Part shown: in pieces, positions 49,980 to 62,245 of the stretch
Numbering within the stretch: the stretch's first letter is position 1
How the letters are laid out: every line of letters begins with the position of its first letter
Assembly: GCA_910591455.2 (NCBI GenBank)
Contig: OU342808.1
Location: 9,147,904-9,211,903, forward strand
Source: Pholis gunnellus
Taxonomy: Eukaryota > Chordata > Actinopteri > Perciformes > Pholidae
Length of the DNA: 64,000 bases
Direction of reading: 5' to 3'
Program-made: the position numbers and the translations under genes
The notes under the pieces: model-generated
What the model saw: the letters and a program-made list of their open reading frames with translations, nothing else
Databases searched by the model: none
Told to the model about the DNA's origin: nothing

Positions 49980-51232
49980 AAATGCAACATGCTTTTAAGT
50001 TTCATTCCCTTGGGGAGCGGTGCACCGGCAGTGTACAACCCTTTATGACTCAGAGTTCAATTAACTTTCAATTAACAGAGTTCAATTAACTAGCAGCATG
50101 ATGGCGTACACTGACAGGGTACGTGCTGTGTGCGGGTCTGATTTAGTTCAGGATCATAACTCACAAGAGAGGCTCCTCGCCAAGCAATCAAAAAGGTCGG
50201 ACTTATAAAGGACACAATACGTAACAGACCACATGCACACCTACACATTATGAATACACCTATGTCCACAGAAACCAGCAACGTGATATTTCTGTTAAAA
50301 GAAAGCTAAGACACTGCACAAACAAAGTTGCACTTTATAAAAGGGACGTATGATGCTTCGAGTCTAATGTTAGAGCTAATGGACTGGAAAGAGAGAGGGC
50401 GGACAGACAGAAAGAGATGGAGAAGCAGGGTGAAATGAGACAGCATGCACACACGCAGGCAGACGGATGTGTCACCAGCATACAGATACATATGTGATAT
50501 GCATATCTGCTTGTGTGTCTGTTTGTTTTGACAGAAAGACAGAGAGAGAGAGAGAAAGAGAGGAGAGAAAAAAAGAGAGAAAGTCGTGTTTCTGACCGAA
50601 CCATACATCCATTAGCTCTCTAATGTCCTACCATGCTGAGAAACCATTGATACTGTTACGTTAGATACATTCGAAATCCACACAGCAGTTTCATAGACCT
50701 ACTATTGCCCTACAAATGCAAAGCAAAAGTCATTTCACATTTGATCAACATTGAGTTATAACCTCTATCTGACTTCCTGACATCTGTTCTATTATATGAA
50801 AAAATAATATCATGCCACGTGTGTGTAATCTTTGCAAATGTTCAGCTCTTTAAATCTTCACTAATAAAACTGACCTAATGACCAAGGCAAAACACACTTT
50901 GGCTTTGAGGTTCCATCATTCTGACTATATATTGCTGCCCAGGCTAAAAGTTAGTGCACTCTGGCTTGATAGTCTGTGTGCTCTAGGACTCTTCACCGCA
51001 CTCTACGTCATAGAAAGGCAGCTAGTCGACTCTTTTTTATCTGTATGTCAATTTTTAACATTGATTTCATTCAGTATGTTATTCCACATAATCAAATAAG
51101 CCATCTCATTTTTTGACACTAGTCATGTGATTTGGTGTGGTTGAGATACCTTACATAGTTAAATGTATTCATTTATAAACTAATATATTGTATTGCTTCC
51201 AATATAAGTGTTCCAAATTACGATCCTAATTC

Positions 51233-51318
51233 CACACACACACACACACACACGCACACACACACACGCACACACACACGCACACGCACACACGCACACA
51301 CACACACACACACACACA
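51233..51318. repeat. (CA)n microsatellite next to the exon 3 donor
   Basis: A CA array of about 86 nt with several CG interruptions. In the grid2 transcript it is read as a UG-rich tract starting about 20 nt after the exon 3 5' splice site. Confidence 0.95.
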
Positions 51319-51337
51319 GACAGACAGATTTCCTTAC

Positions 51338-51625
51338 CAAAATCAGAATCATAGAAGAGGATGAACTTCTGCCAGCTGTACTCAGACACCACTTGCATGA
51401 TGACCTCATTGAGATAGACGGGTGGGCGGACCGATAGGGTGTAGTCATCTGTTCCAGGGATGCGACTGGTTGGTGGGCAGGTGGAGCGAGGTGTTCCCGC
51501 CGGGGCGCGCTGGATGAGGAGGTGGGGGATGTGCATGGCATTGGACAGAGTCTGAAGGCTGCCCGCAGACATGCAGCCAATTGAACTGACCAGAGCCAGG
51601 ATACCGCGGTTCATCAGCTCACAGG
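51338..51625 (-). CDS. grid2: grid2 coding exon 3: glutamate receptor delta-2, ATD part
   Basis: This is the first exon of the gene in this window in transcript order. It is 288 nt and starts in phase 1: the first two bases complete an Ala codon, giving A-CELMNRGILALVSSIGC. A cag acceptor lies at 51628-51626 behind a CT-rich tract, and the exon ends in phase 1 before the donor gtaagg (51337 downward). It encodes about 95 residues of the amino-terminal, LIVBP-like extracellular domain. Recognisable blocks are SSIGC, NAMHIPHL, AGTPRS, DDYTLSVRPPVYL and WQKFILFYDSDF. These match delta-2 better than delta-1, which I recall as ACDLMTQGILALVTSTGC and as having ASRPPVRL. Three cysteines, equivalent to mammalian C83, C99 and about C131, are present; they are expected to form ATD disulfides. 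The fish exon has one extra residue in the loop before DDYTLS compared with the mammalian sequence I recall. The exon is more GC-rich than its flanks. The family assignment is close to certain. Confidence 0.97.
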
Positions 51626-54600
51626 CTGGATGGAGGGGAGGGAGGCAGCAGAGAGAGGAGGAGAAAAAACAAAAGAGGAACATGTTAATTTGCAAAGCAT
51701 GAAAAGGAAATTATGCTTCGATGAAGACACAGCGGCGGTAAAATAATATATGTTACGGCTGTGGGCAGTACCAAGTCACAGTTTTGATCACAGCAATTAT
51801 TCATGGTAAGGGTGCACTAAGGCAAATAATTCTTATTCTACAGGTCACCACACTGCAGCACCAACTACAGAGACGGGGCAGTTGTCAGCGAGTTGTTCCT
51901 GTTTGTTTTCACGTGCATTGCATAGTCATTTGGAAGACTAAAGAAACAGACAGACAGGAAGAATTACGAAATACACATACGGTAAAGGTACATGGCAGCA
52001 CAGTAGGGAACATATTGCAGGCTACATGTACACAAATAGAGTTTTTTCTGCACTACTCTATTGTCTATAAATACAGGCAAGCTTTCAAGAGCATGAAAGC
52101 TGAGTCTTGATATGATGTGAATTGATATACTGTAGCATGACTGCATCACCGAAACACTTGGTGCAGAGCATGCTTTGCTTTTTTTTGCCAAGCACTGTTC
52201 TAGCTATTGAATCAAAGTCTTTGGCCTGGAGTGAAGCATGTGTCCACATTATTGATTGACCTTCAGGCTGCTTCATGAGCAATAACACAGTATGTAGCAG
52301 TACATTACAGAACACTATTAAAGTATGCTTTTATAACAGGTGTATTCATAGTTGTATTATAAAACCATGTTGTTAAAGATGCCCTTCTTGGCAGAGAGAC
52401 TTTCCACCATCCCCCAGTTGTTTTTGCTCCACTGTCTAAATGCTCCTCGACTCTGAGACACTTTCTATGCAAAATTCACCTCCTTTTCCTCACTTCCACT
52501 TTTCATCCTTCCTACACCTCTTGTGCTGTCAAAAACACCTCTACCTCCTACCCTCTCAACCCACTCCCCTGTTATCTTCCCTCTTGTCCAAAACAGCCCC
52601 TCTGAGTGCTTACCTTTCAGCCCCAATCATTTCAAAGCTGCAGTCTTGCAGTGATTTGTATTTTAGTTGCCTCAGAGCGCCACTGAATGTTGTACACTGT
52701 CCTCAATTTGGAGTCATCTGCCTTCCTCTTCCACCTCCTGCCTAGCATTCCTCTCCAGCACATTTTCCATTCCAGCATCTTTACTCACCAGCCGTTCTCT
52801 CCCACATCTTTTGTTATCCCTCAAGGCAACACAAACAACCACCTATCCTCTTTCCTACCCCCACTCCAGCTAGCTTTCCATTCATGGCCTCTTCATCACT
52901 CTATTTTTTTGCACACTTCTTTGCCTCCCACAATCTGCTCTTCCACTACTTTCACCCACATGGCCAATCACATGTCGCCCTTAGTTCTTGGCCCTTTTCT
53001 CTGTCCCTCGTCCATCTTGTTTCATCCGTCACTTCTGCTGCCATGCTGCTACTCACTGCGTCATTCGCTGTACGCTAAGCACAAATCTTAGGCGTTTATT
53101 TCACTTCTAGCTGACTTAAAACTTGACACAGAGTCCGTGGGTAAAAGAAAAACAAGTGGGGAAAAAAGTTTAAAACATTCCAAAAAATGAACTAACACGA
53201 TCTACAGAATGTTACAGTGTTGACGACGGCATTATGACAAGATGTCTATATTGTGCTGCAGAGACATTAGCATTCTAACCAGCTAGATCTGTCCTGTCCT
53301 GTCGTCCCCTCAGTCCAAAATGAGAGGATAAAGAAGTAGAGGTGCCCCAAGGGCTTGCAGTTGAATGTAAAGGGTCCGTGTACATTTGATGGTTTGTTTA
53401 TTGGATTAAATCCATAGTGGTAGAAACGAGAAAACCACTCAGAGTTTTGTTTTGCTGATCTGGTGGGGAGTCGGGATCAGACACCTGGTTGATGGGGTTC
53501 CCGCTGGCTGACTTCAAGTTGCTACACAGCCGGAGCTGCGGCACAAGTCTAATTTTGCAAATTCTTGCCCTGCTGTTATCTAATAGTTGGCTTTTTTTAT
53601 GGAACTGATGAGAGTAAATTGAGATCGTATAGAGACTCAGTAGTAGAGGTGAAATGCTGCCCCCTATTTGTTTGGAGCATGTGGCCAGTACAGTGAAGAC
53701 AAAGACAAAGACACAGATATACACACTCAAATGGTACAATGGCAAGAAAGCACAATCTAAACCACACACAGTCAGCTTGAATAGTATAATGCCACACAGA
53801 CCACTCTGTCGACACTGCAAAAACTAAGCTAGAGAAAAGAAAGAAAGTTAACAACAAAGAAAAGCTTGAGGAGACTCATATTGCTGAGAAAAGCAGAATA
53901 AAATATTGTATGTGTGCATGTGTGTGTGAGAGGGAGAGAACATAAGAGCTATTCAATGTGACAATGTCTACTGTGTCAACTGGTTTGTACAAAAACAACC
54001 TAATGAGTTGGAGCAAAGTGTTTTTTGAGGATGAATACTCAAATCGTGACACGTGTGTTTGTCTGCGTATTAATGAGGCACAATGTGGTGTCTGCTTCCT
54101 GTAATTGCATGTTGTTCAATCACATAGTTCAAGCATTACTGATTTAATTATGATTCGTTACTTTTAGGATGTACAAGTCACCCGTAAACTATATTCATTC
54201 ATCTGTTCAAGATACATTCATTGTCTTGAACACCGAGCACGTGTGAACAAAAAAGCCGAATGCACGGGATTAAAGACATGCTGGAGCTGGACCACTCAAA
54301 AAGGTACAGTTTATAAGGTTAATTGGTTACAGTTGTCAATCAAGTCAATTCTGTAATTAATTGGCAACACATTGTTTGGAACAATTCCCCTCTTTAGTAA
54401 CAGCTAAAGGGTTATTTCAGCCAACCATTGATGTCGATGATTAATGAGTGGAAGCTAAAGCAGTTTCAATCTCTCTGCCCATTGTGCAAGTCCACATTTT
54501 GAGGAATTAATTAAAGTGTAACAATATATGATTAAACTTCCCCAAGTCTCAGCATACTGCTTAGTCATGGTCATTATTCTTCAAACCAATGAGCCCAGGA

Positions 54601-55972
54601 TTCATCTTCTATCTACATATCTACCTTCATGTTTGGGCAAAGGTACGTCTGTGGGTGTGTGGGAAGGTGCACATGTGGACTTATGTGCGTACATTAAGTA
54701 TGAATGCATTTTGACTCTGCACATGCATGTCTGCATTTCTATGAATATTTAAGCCGAATAAGCCATTCATGTATCATAAGCTACTTGATCTACTTTATTC
54801 CACATCCCTATTATAGCAGTCATGCTAACTAACGCTTCATCCGCCTTGCTCTAGTCTAGCTGTAGCGCATTAGCTTAGCATCATCAAGGCTTTTGGCTAA
54901 TGGAAGGCTTTGCTAATCCTCTACTTATTTGGGCACTTTGGAGAATTAGTGCCCTCATCCCCTCAACATCACACATTCTTAAGTCTGCAGGGGGCTTCTA
55001 AGCACGAGGCTCATTAATGCTCTTTGCTAATGACTTAAAGGGCCCGTTGCGTTAACCCAGCCCAATGTTACATCACTCTGAAGTGTGCAACAGTTAAAGG
55101 AGAGTTTGACCTATGAGGAACACACTTTGCTATCGGTATGAAAGGTCTAAAGTATAATATATTTTGAAAGTAAGTCCTGCCCGAGTGAGTATGAGTCCAA
55201 AGTGCCTTAAACCTTTTTTAAACACTTTTAAGAACAACCACTGTTTACAGGGACTGCAGTTGGAGCACAAAAACACATTTTGTGTGTAGGAGTGCAAACA
55301 ATTGGAGTTTTTCACCTAAACCGTAACCGCCTACTAAACAACACTCACCCACCACCGCCGCCACCACCATCATCGTCATCTCCAGCCCACACACAAGCCC
55401 ACTCACACATGTGAAGCCCTGCTGTGCATGAGCCGTATCCTGACTCATGATAAATCATTCGGGGGTCAATCGGGCTAAAACAGGTAAGACCTGTCAAGCA
55501 GCCATGCAGAGGTGTTTATTTGAGGGATGTGCATGTCAGTCGTACCAACACACATATAGGCCTACACGTCCCAGAGCTCAGACTGCCAGCCACAGGGATA
55601 ACTATAGGGTGTCGTCTATTATTTACATATTTACCTTTCTTGCCTCTTCATCTTTGAAGATGATTTCTGTGTTGTTGTTTTTTTTGTTAATGAAATGCTT
55701 GATTGATCGGAAACCTGTATGGGGAACTCAACAACGTCTAAGTACATAACAGCTACCTCGTCCTGGTCTTGTCTATGTTTACCGACACTTGTGATGCATG
55801 CTCTCGGCGCGCGTTGTACATGTGTTGTCTGCAACAGAGCATGTTATTGAGCCCTCTCTCCAGCTTGTCGGTCTGTCAGAAGAAATAGACTGCAAGCACT
55901 TCACCAGCACCCAGGTGTGACCGATTCTTCTCTCTATCTGTGACTCTCCAAGCAGCTCTCCTCCCACCGCAC

Positions 55973-55998
55973 ACTCACACACACACACACACACACAC
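55973..55998. repeat. (CA)n microsatellite
   Basis: A CA array of about 26 nt. Confidence 0.9.
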
Positions 55999-56334
55999 TT
56001 CATCACACTGATACCAATCCTCCAGTTTCTGTGGCCCAGTGGCTGAGGACGGAAAGGGGAGGAAAGAGAAAGAGGTACTGTAGGATGCAGGGAAATCAAT
56101 ACCTGAAGAAAACCAATACAAGAGTGTCCGTATGCCTGTAGCTGTAAAACGTTTCTTGAGTAAGTTAGACACTATATACAAGAGACATGGACAACAGTTT
56201 TAAATAGAGTGAAACAACTCACTGTGAAAGTTGCCTTTCGACATTATTGTCCTCATGTCTATTGAATTGGTCTTTGTGTTTTTGCAGTGTTGCTATTAAG
56301 GTTTAACTTTTTTGGTGTTTGTTCTTTTACTGTG

Positions 56335-56420
56335 GAGCTTTCATGGTTTTTGCTAAATTTTGATTGTATAGCAATTTGAGTAACTGATGTTGTTTTTAAT
56401 TGTCTTTTATGAATAAATAT
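56335..56420 (+). mobile_element. Possible LINE/SINE 3' tail
   Basis: A T-rich segment with 'gtatagcaatttgag' and 'cttttatgaataaatatgg' has the arrangement of the 'agcactttgag...aaagtgctttatgaataaa' tails of fish retroposons, but it is diverged enough that chance cannot be excluded. Confidence 0.3.
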
Positions 56421-56824
56421 GGATTGGAGTGGACTGAATTATATGAAAGCCCTAATTTATTATCCCTTTACAATCACTGGGTGAATTGGTTATTTGAAGC
56501 AAAAATGACAATAGAATCAGGTGCAAATGACATAGACATGCAAAAAACATATATTAACACTGGTAGAGCAACATAGTTACCCTTTGTGTAATGTGCCAGA
56601 AGTACCAATCTCATGACAACAGTCGCTATGGCAGCTGCCTGCCTCATTATGTCACCTGTGTGGGTGGATTTTATGCTAAATGAGGGGTAAAAAGCATAAC
56701 CACCAAAAGCACTATCTGCTATAAAGGGCATTGAATACTGTAAATTACAAGTTCAATTTAGTAAAATTCATATGATTTTATAAGACAAAAATAAGGAAAA
56801 AACAAGTTATATCTGAATGGATTA

Positions 56825-57088
56825 TTAAAGGGACAGTTCCCCTCTAAAATAAAAAAAATCATATTTCAGGTCACATTTATATTTACTTGGGTTTTTCAAC
56901 CAAATTATTTTGACGCTTTGAGCAGCACAAGCTGAGTGCCATATAGTCCCATTATTTAGAAGGCAGACATCTCTACGTCCAATATCTCCAAAATGGCAGC
57001 TCACATCAAAAGAAATCTAGATTGATAAATAGCACTGCAGTTAAGAGCAAAAATCTGTATGGGGTTTTGGGATGAACTGATCATTTAA
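56825..57088. mobile_element. 264-bp TTAA-flanked MITE (common teleost repeat)
   Basis: The left end TTAAAGGGACAGTTCCCC and the inverted right end TTAAATGATCAGTTCATCCC form imperfect terminal repeats, each bounded by TTAA. The interior carries stretches such as 'agaaggcagacatctct' and 'tctagattgataaatagca', which I recognise from an abundant teleost repeat. TTAA target sites point to a piggyBac- or Kolobok-type parent; that class assignment is inference. No coding capacity is visible. Confidence 0.75.
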
Positions 57089-59436
57089 GAGCATCATAAC
57101 TGTGAACTGTAAGTTTCTAACACCGAAACTTTAAAACAGATATGTTAAATGACAAGCAGTCTTTGGTGAGTCTCCAAAATCTCCAAAACTCTGAATGGAA
57201 ATCCAACCTATCCAACAATCCAAAATTAGGAAATGACTGCAGTTTAAGCTAAGGGTGGGTGGTGTCGTCAATATGGCATACACCATTTTGATAAAAACAA
57301 TATGGATTTAATTTGTCATACATTCAATGTTATCAAAATGACATTGAGAGACTTGAAGATGGAGAAAGCAGATTAGAAATGTATGCTGCTTGTGTCATCA
57401 ATTAATATAGAAGACATCGATCCATCAATTCTGTGAGTCCAATATTGCCATAAAGAAGTTCTGCTTGTTATTTTCCAACATTGCTCACAATGGTCTCATA
57501 CAGACAGTGATATTTGAGGGAAAGATTTCACAGAATAAATGCTATAGAGGACATTTTTCCAACAATTGACAAATTGATATCGTTTCATGGTTTATATTGT
57601 CATCCAATAGCAATGCTAACAAAAGGCTATTTGTATAAGCTGTTTTTCTTTTTTCAAGCTTAGACGACAGGAACAAGGACAGCTCAATTTATGAGAGAAG
57701 TAACCCATTATGTAAAGCAATAAGCTGAATGAAAAGACATTGAGTGTCTGCTGGCTGTAAGATGAGTACGTAATCATAATCAAGCGTTTGGTTTCATCAG
57801 AAATCCACTGACAGAGACAGAGAGGAAGTGCTAGCCAGCGCCCACAGCACTGTCATAGCCAAGAGTGTATCTCCATGTCTAGAACTGTGTGTGTGTGTGT
57901 GTGGGTGACCTACTTGTGTCTGTGTATTGTTTCATGTATTGTTCCAGATCCACAGCTCCAAACTGCTGCCATGCATTGTGCCATACACGGCTAAGCACTG
58001 AGTGGCAGAGAGAGATGCTTACTCACACCGCTGGCGGGCTGAAAATATGCTCTGCTTTGTACACGCCTCCGTGTGTGTGTCTGTGTGGACCGTTGCTTCG
58101 CTGATATACACTCCTTGAGGGAATTAGCACTTGAATTAATGTGGTCAGGGAGGTAGAATGTGCAAAAGATAACATGCCCTTTTCGACTTTGTTTCTCTTG
58201 AAATTTATCACTCTCAGTTCTCTGACTCCTGGCACTTCCTGTTGCCGAAAATACAAGACCGATGATTTCTCGCAAACACAATCTGTTCTTATTCCTGCCC
58301 CCAGTGCGCCTCCCCGCCATCCACCCTGTTCCCATAAAATTTTAATGGACCCCCTTTGGTCCCTTCATCTTGTCACATTTAACATCATCTATTCCTAGCT
58401 AGCACCAGTCTTTGTGCCCTGGAGATGTATACATCCTCTCTTTCATCCAGCCTACTTTTTTTTTTGGTCTTCTCTATAACTGTCTGTACCTCCTCTGCTC
58501 ATTCCCGTCAACTGCCCCTCAATTCAGTACCCTTTACCACTATATTTATCTACTTATTGCACCCCTGTTATCACACTCGCCAGATGAATGCCCCTTTCTC
58601 CCTTTGTTTAATCCCCATCTCTCACATTATTCCCCCTTTCTTGTAAATGTTCACTATGCCACACTCTCTACTTGCCTTTCTCTCTTCCCCTTTTCCTTAA
58701 ATAACCCTCTCTTTACCCATCATCATTCTTTCTCATCCATCTATTGTATTCCTCCGCTCCTCCATTCCCTCCCTGTATTCAACACGAGTCAACAGTATAA
58801 TTCAATCCCTGGTGTTTAGCTCCCAGTGTTGTTGAGCACGGGAGATAAATGCCTGCGCTTCACACCGCCACGAGCCGATCACTCCCTCCTTCACCTTTTG
58901 CCACCAATCCAGACTCAACTAAATCCTTCACTCCATTATCTGAGATTGGTGGATGTACATTAGATCATTGTGGCCTCCATCCATCTCTTCATCAGCTCGA
59001 TTGTTTGTCAAATCCAATTAAACTCCACCATGTGAACTTTGACCTCTAGTGTCTACTTCACTCTCTCTTAGTATTCTGCACATCTCCTTCCATCATCTAC
59101 CCACCCACACCCTCCTTCCCTTACCTTATGCTTTAAAACCATTTCATCCAGAAGCAGGAATCCACAACAGTTACCGACACATCATGTGTATTTCACAACA
59201 GATACATAAAGAGCCAAGACGTAAGTACAGCATCAGCTGCTGACACTCAAATATCAATATAAATGTCTTTGATGAACTGTGAAGAAAACCTGTAATGCAC
59301 AATTATTTTGAGCAAAAAGCTCATTTGAATGGCAAGTATCTCTTTATATGCACAACCTCTCTTCCTTTGCATCCATTTGTCTTATCTCTGTCGCTTCTCT
59401 TTGGTTCCCTCCATACCTAAAGTATCTGTTCCACAT

Positions 59437-59555
59437 TTAAGGCCCTTTCACACCAAATCTTAAATCATTTCAGTCAAAAAGAAAGCAGTTTTTTTTTTCT
59501 TTACTTTCGTTTACAGTTTTCTCTTTCACACCGAGTCTGGTGTGAATTTTTAAAG
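59437..59555. mobile_element. Candidate short MITE remnant (TTTCACACC termini)
   Basis: Near the left edge lies TTTAAGGCCCTTTCACACC. Near the right edge lies ggtgtgaatttttaaag, whose inverse is CTTTAAAAATTCACACC. The TTCACACC core is perfectly inverted and the outer bases agree partly. A further CTTTCACACC sits inside. This would fit a small teleost MITE, but the match is short and could be chance. Confidence 0.3.
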
Positions 59556-61052
59556 AGGTGATCTGAAGAGGAAAGAAGAAGAGACATCTGAGCATAGACT
59601 ACCTCCTCCTGTTCTACATGAGCTGGAAGAGAAGCTATAGCTTTCATGAAATTGTTTGCATTTTTTCTCTCCTGCTCCCTGCCCATCTTTAGTATCAAAT
59701 AGGCCTCTTTTTCTCCTGATGTTGATGCATATCGTACACACACACCGTCCACATTCTCCAGGTTCTCAGCAGTTTTCTCTCGCTTTTCATGCTATCCTCC
59801 TTGCCATTCTAAATTACCAGTGGCTCATGTTAGCAGCAGATGTGAAATGATGGGACACAGATATTTATCGCACACAAAGAAGGTGGTGAAGCAAACTAAA
59901 GGATCAGTGTCAAAGGCTTTGCATCTCCCCGGCTCACAGGGCAACAGTTTATCCTCTTTCTCCTTTCTTCTTTTCCCGCGTCTGCCCCCACTCCATGCAC
60001 CCTCAACTCTTCAACCCTCGAAAAGACCCGATGCTGTATAAATCTTTGTGTCCGAGGTCTATCCGCTGTAAAGTAGAGGAGATGAACGTGTCCCCCTCGG
60101 AAAATTCATAGCTCTTTTCTTCACAGCCCTCGTGCCTTTGTTGCTATTTCTTCACCCGGACATCTTTACGCCATTCTTCTTCTCTCCTCCCAGACACTAC
60201 ACCTGCACTTCTTTTTCATTTTCCCTTCTCAAGCTTTAGTGGCATTTCTGGCCTTGTAACAGATTCTAATGTGGACCAATGTAAGCCGTTTTCCAAAAGG
60301 AGACGCAAACTCTCACACGCAGCATGTTTATTCTGCATGTTTTACAGATTGACTGTTGCCTACCCCCGGTTTCTCTCTCTCTTTTTCTCTCGCTATCTTT
60401 TTCATATTCTCTTTTCAGCTAGGGTAATGACCCATTTCTCAATGCTTTAATCATATTAAGAAAATGGGTTGGTTGTTGCTCGCTGCTAATGGCTAAGTGT
60501 GTCTCTGTTTTCACTGCCTGTGTACACAACAGATGTCATATTTTCCCACTTGGTGTCTCAATAGCCGATTGCACTCAGGTGTGTGTGTGTGCATGTGGGG
60601 TGCATGTATTTCTGTTTGCCCGTGAGCTTTCATGCCTGTGTGTGAACATCATCGTCAGACTATTATTTGAGAGCGATACTGTGGTTGTGGGCTGATGATT
60701 ATTTTTGTATATAATTGAAAGTGATGAGTAAAATGTAACTGTTTCTCAGCTGTTGGCACTTCCTGCACAGACTGGCTGGCTGATTGCCCTCCGTCATAAA
60801 ATTTGGGATGGGACTGCGGATGATCAGTGAGCTATTCATCTCACCATCACACATAATGTTTGATCAGATTTTGACAAAACGTTTGGGGGTGTCGCACCTC
60901 AATCACCACAATATGTCACTGTGTAAACAGTGCAGTAATTGACCTGATGTGATGGACTGCGGCATGTGTGTTTACTTCTAACTGATTGACCCGATGAAGA
61001 ACTGTATTATTAATAATGGGAACCAACATGTACTGATGTCTGAGAGCGTGGC

Positions 61053-61076
61053 TGTGTGTGTGTGTGTGTGTGTGTG
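61053..61076. repeat. (GT)n microsatellite
   Basis: A GT array of about 24 nt. Confidence 0.9.
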
Positions 61077-62167
61077 GTATTCCACACGCAAGTTGTACCA
61101 ACACAGGACTGGTGAGTTTACTATAACGTATACTAAATATAACATTCAGAAGTGTTTACACCATTTACCAGTAAAAGACAATCCCCAGTGCTATAGCGGG
61201 GAGACAGCACCATGTTGAGTGATGGAACGACTTCATTAGCTGCAGCTGTATACCGAGATGTGGAGGAGACGGGGAAGAAATGGATGGATCGAGTTAGAAA
61301 TGGTGAGGAATAAGAGGAATACAAAAAGAAAAGAGACTTTTTTTTGGTCTATAGAGAGTAAGTTAGGGATGTGCATTTCAGAATAAAGGAGAATTGGAGA
61401 CTGGAGAGAGGAACAGAGAGATTCGTTAATCGACATATCGCAGTAAAGACCACTGGAAAATGAAGGAAGGGTAAGAGCCCGTGGAGACGGACGCAGACAT
61501 ATGCAAATCAGCGGGCAGGACGGGGAGAGGGTGCAGGCAATGAAAGGAGGGAGGGAATGAGAGATGGATGAATTATGGAGAGACTACGGGGAACTCCGTA
61601 ATTATACACGACTCTATCAGAGTAACTTCGATGAGAAAGAAAGTGGCTGCTCCCTCACTGACAGAGGTGCGAACAGAGGGAGAAACAATGGGGAGCAGTT
61701 GATATGCTCGTAATGGAAGGTTAGAGTGATTAAACCAAAATGAATCAATTGAATGATTTCAGCAGAAAAATGCTTTGCATTGAGAAGCGTGAGGAGGAGC
61801 TCACATGATATGATTCATGCCCATATAGGAAACAGAGCCACCGGCTGTTGCATATTTAGTTCGCTCTACACAGAATTCACCGATAAGTTCTCATGATTGC
61901 TTCAGACGCATAGTCCCAAATATCCTTTGCTCCAAGCTTATTTGGGAAACGTTTTACATTTCTTTCCCAATTTCCCTCACTCCTCAAAATCATACATATA
62001 TTACTGGAAAGTGCTTGAACTCATGTCCTTGCATATGTAAAGACACACAAACACGCTCATCAGGTGTCACATGTTGCTGCAGTAGGTTCTTATATGCTGT
62101 CGTTTTTAATTAAAAAAGAAGGAACCTGAACTCATAAGCAATGAAGTGAGTTAGTTGGGATATGATG

Positions 62168-62168
62168 C

Positions 62169-62224
<56 letters not shown>
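62168..62224. repeat. (CA)n microsatellite
   Basis: A CA array of about 57 nt with one early CG interruption. It lies directly before the LINE coding remnant. Confidence 0.95.
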
Positions 62225-62227
<3 letters not shown>

Positions 62228-62245
62228 CACACTCACAATGCTGAT

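Larger units (their letters stand above)
38016..51337 (-). other. grid2: grid2 intron 3 (13.3 kb, phase 1)
   Basis: The donor is gtaagg at 51337 downward and the acceptor is tttttttag ending at 38016. A UG-repeat tract (as read in the transcript) starts about 20 nt past the donor. The intron contains a CpG-rich patch at 38.65-38.95 kb, a TIR element at 40529-40985, an unidentified coding-like segment at 42209-42720, CT-rich stretches at 45-47 kb, nested inverted repeats near 47.7 kb, a CT array with flanking duplicated sequence at 48.6 kb and a hairpin at 49.9 kb. Between these I see nothing recognisable. Confidence 0.9.

Noticed and set aside
50878..51099. 73-codon hydrophobic ORF on the + strand
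   Set aside because: It resembles a small membrane protein but has no recognisable family, splice or promoter context. A length of 73 codons is expected by chance in this AT-rich sequence.
51338..51625. Assignment to grid1 (GluD1) instead of grid2
   Set aside because: Exon 3 (CELM, VSSIGC, TLSVRPPVYL), exon 4 (ATAKAFITE) and exon 7 (NSKPWQGG) follow GluD2-specific residues, where GluD1 has CDLM, VTSTGC, TLASRPPVRL, GAHSFINE and STKPWNGG.
58412..58819. 135-codon + strand ORF rich in Ser, Pro, Leu and Phe
   Set aside because: It is composed of pyrimidine-rich words (ctccc, ttctc) with no domain-like pattern, and overlapping frames are equally open. The same applies to ORFs at 45.95-46.38 kb and 52.44-53.09 kb.
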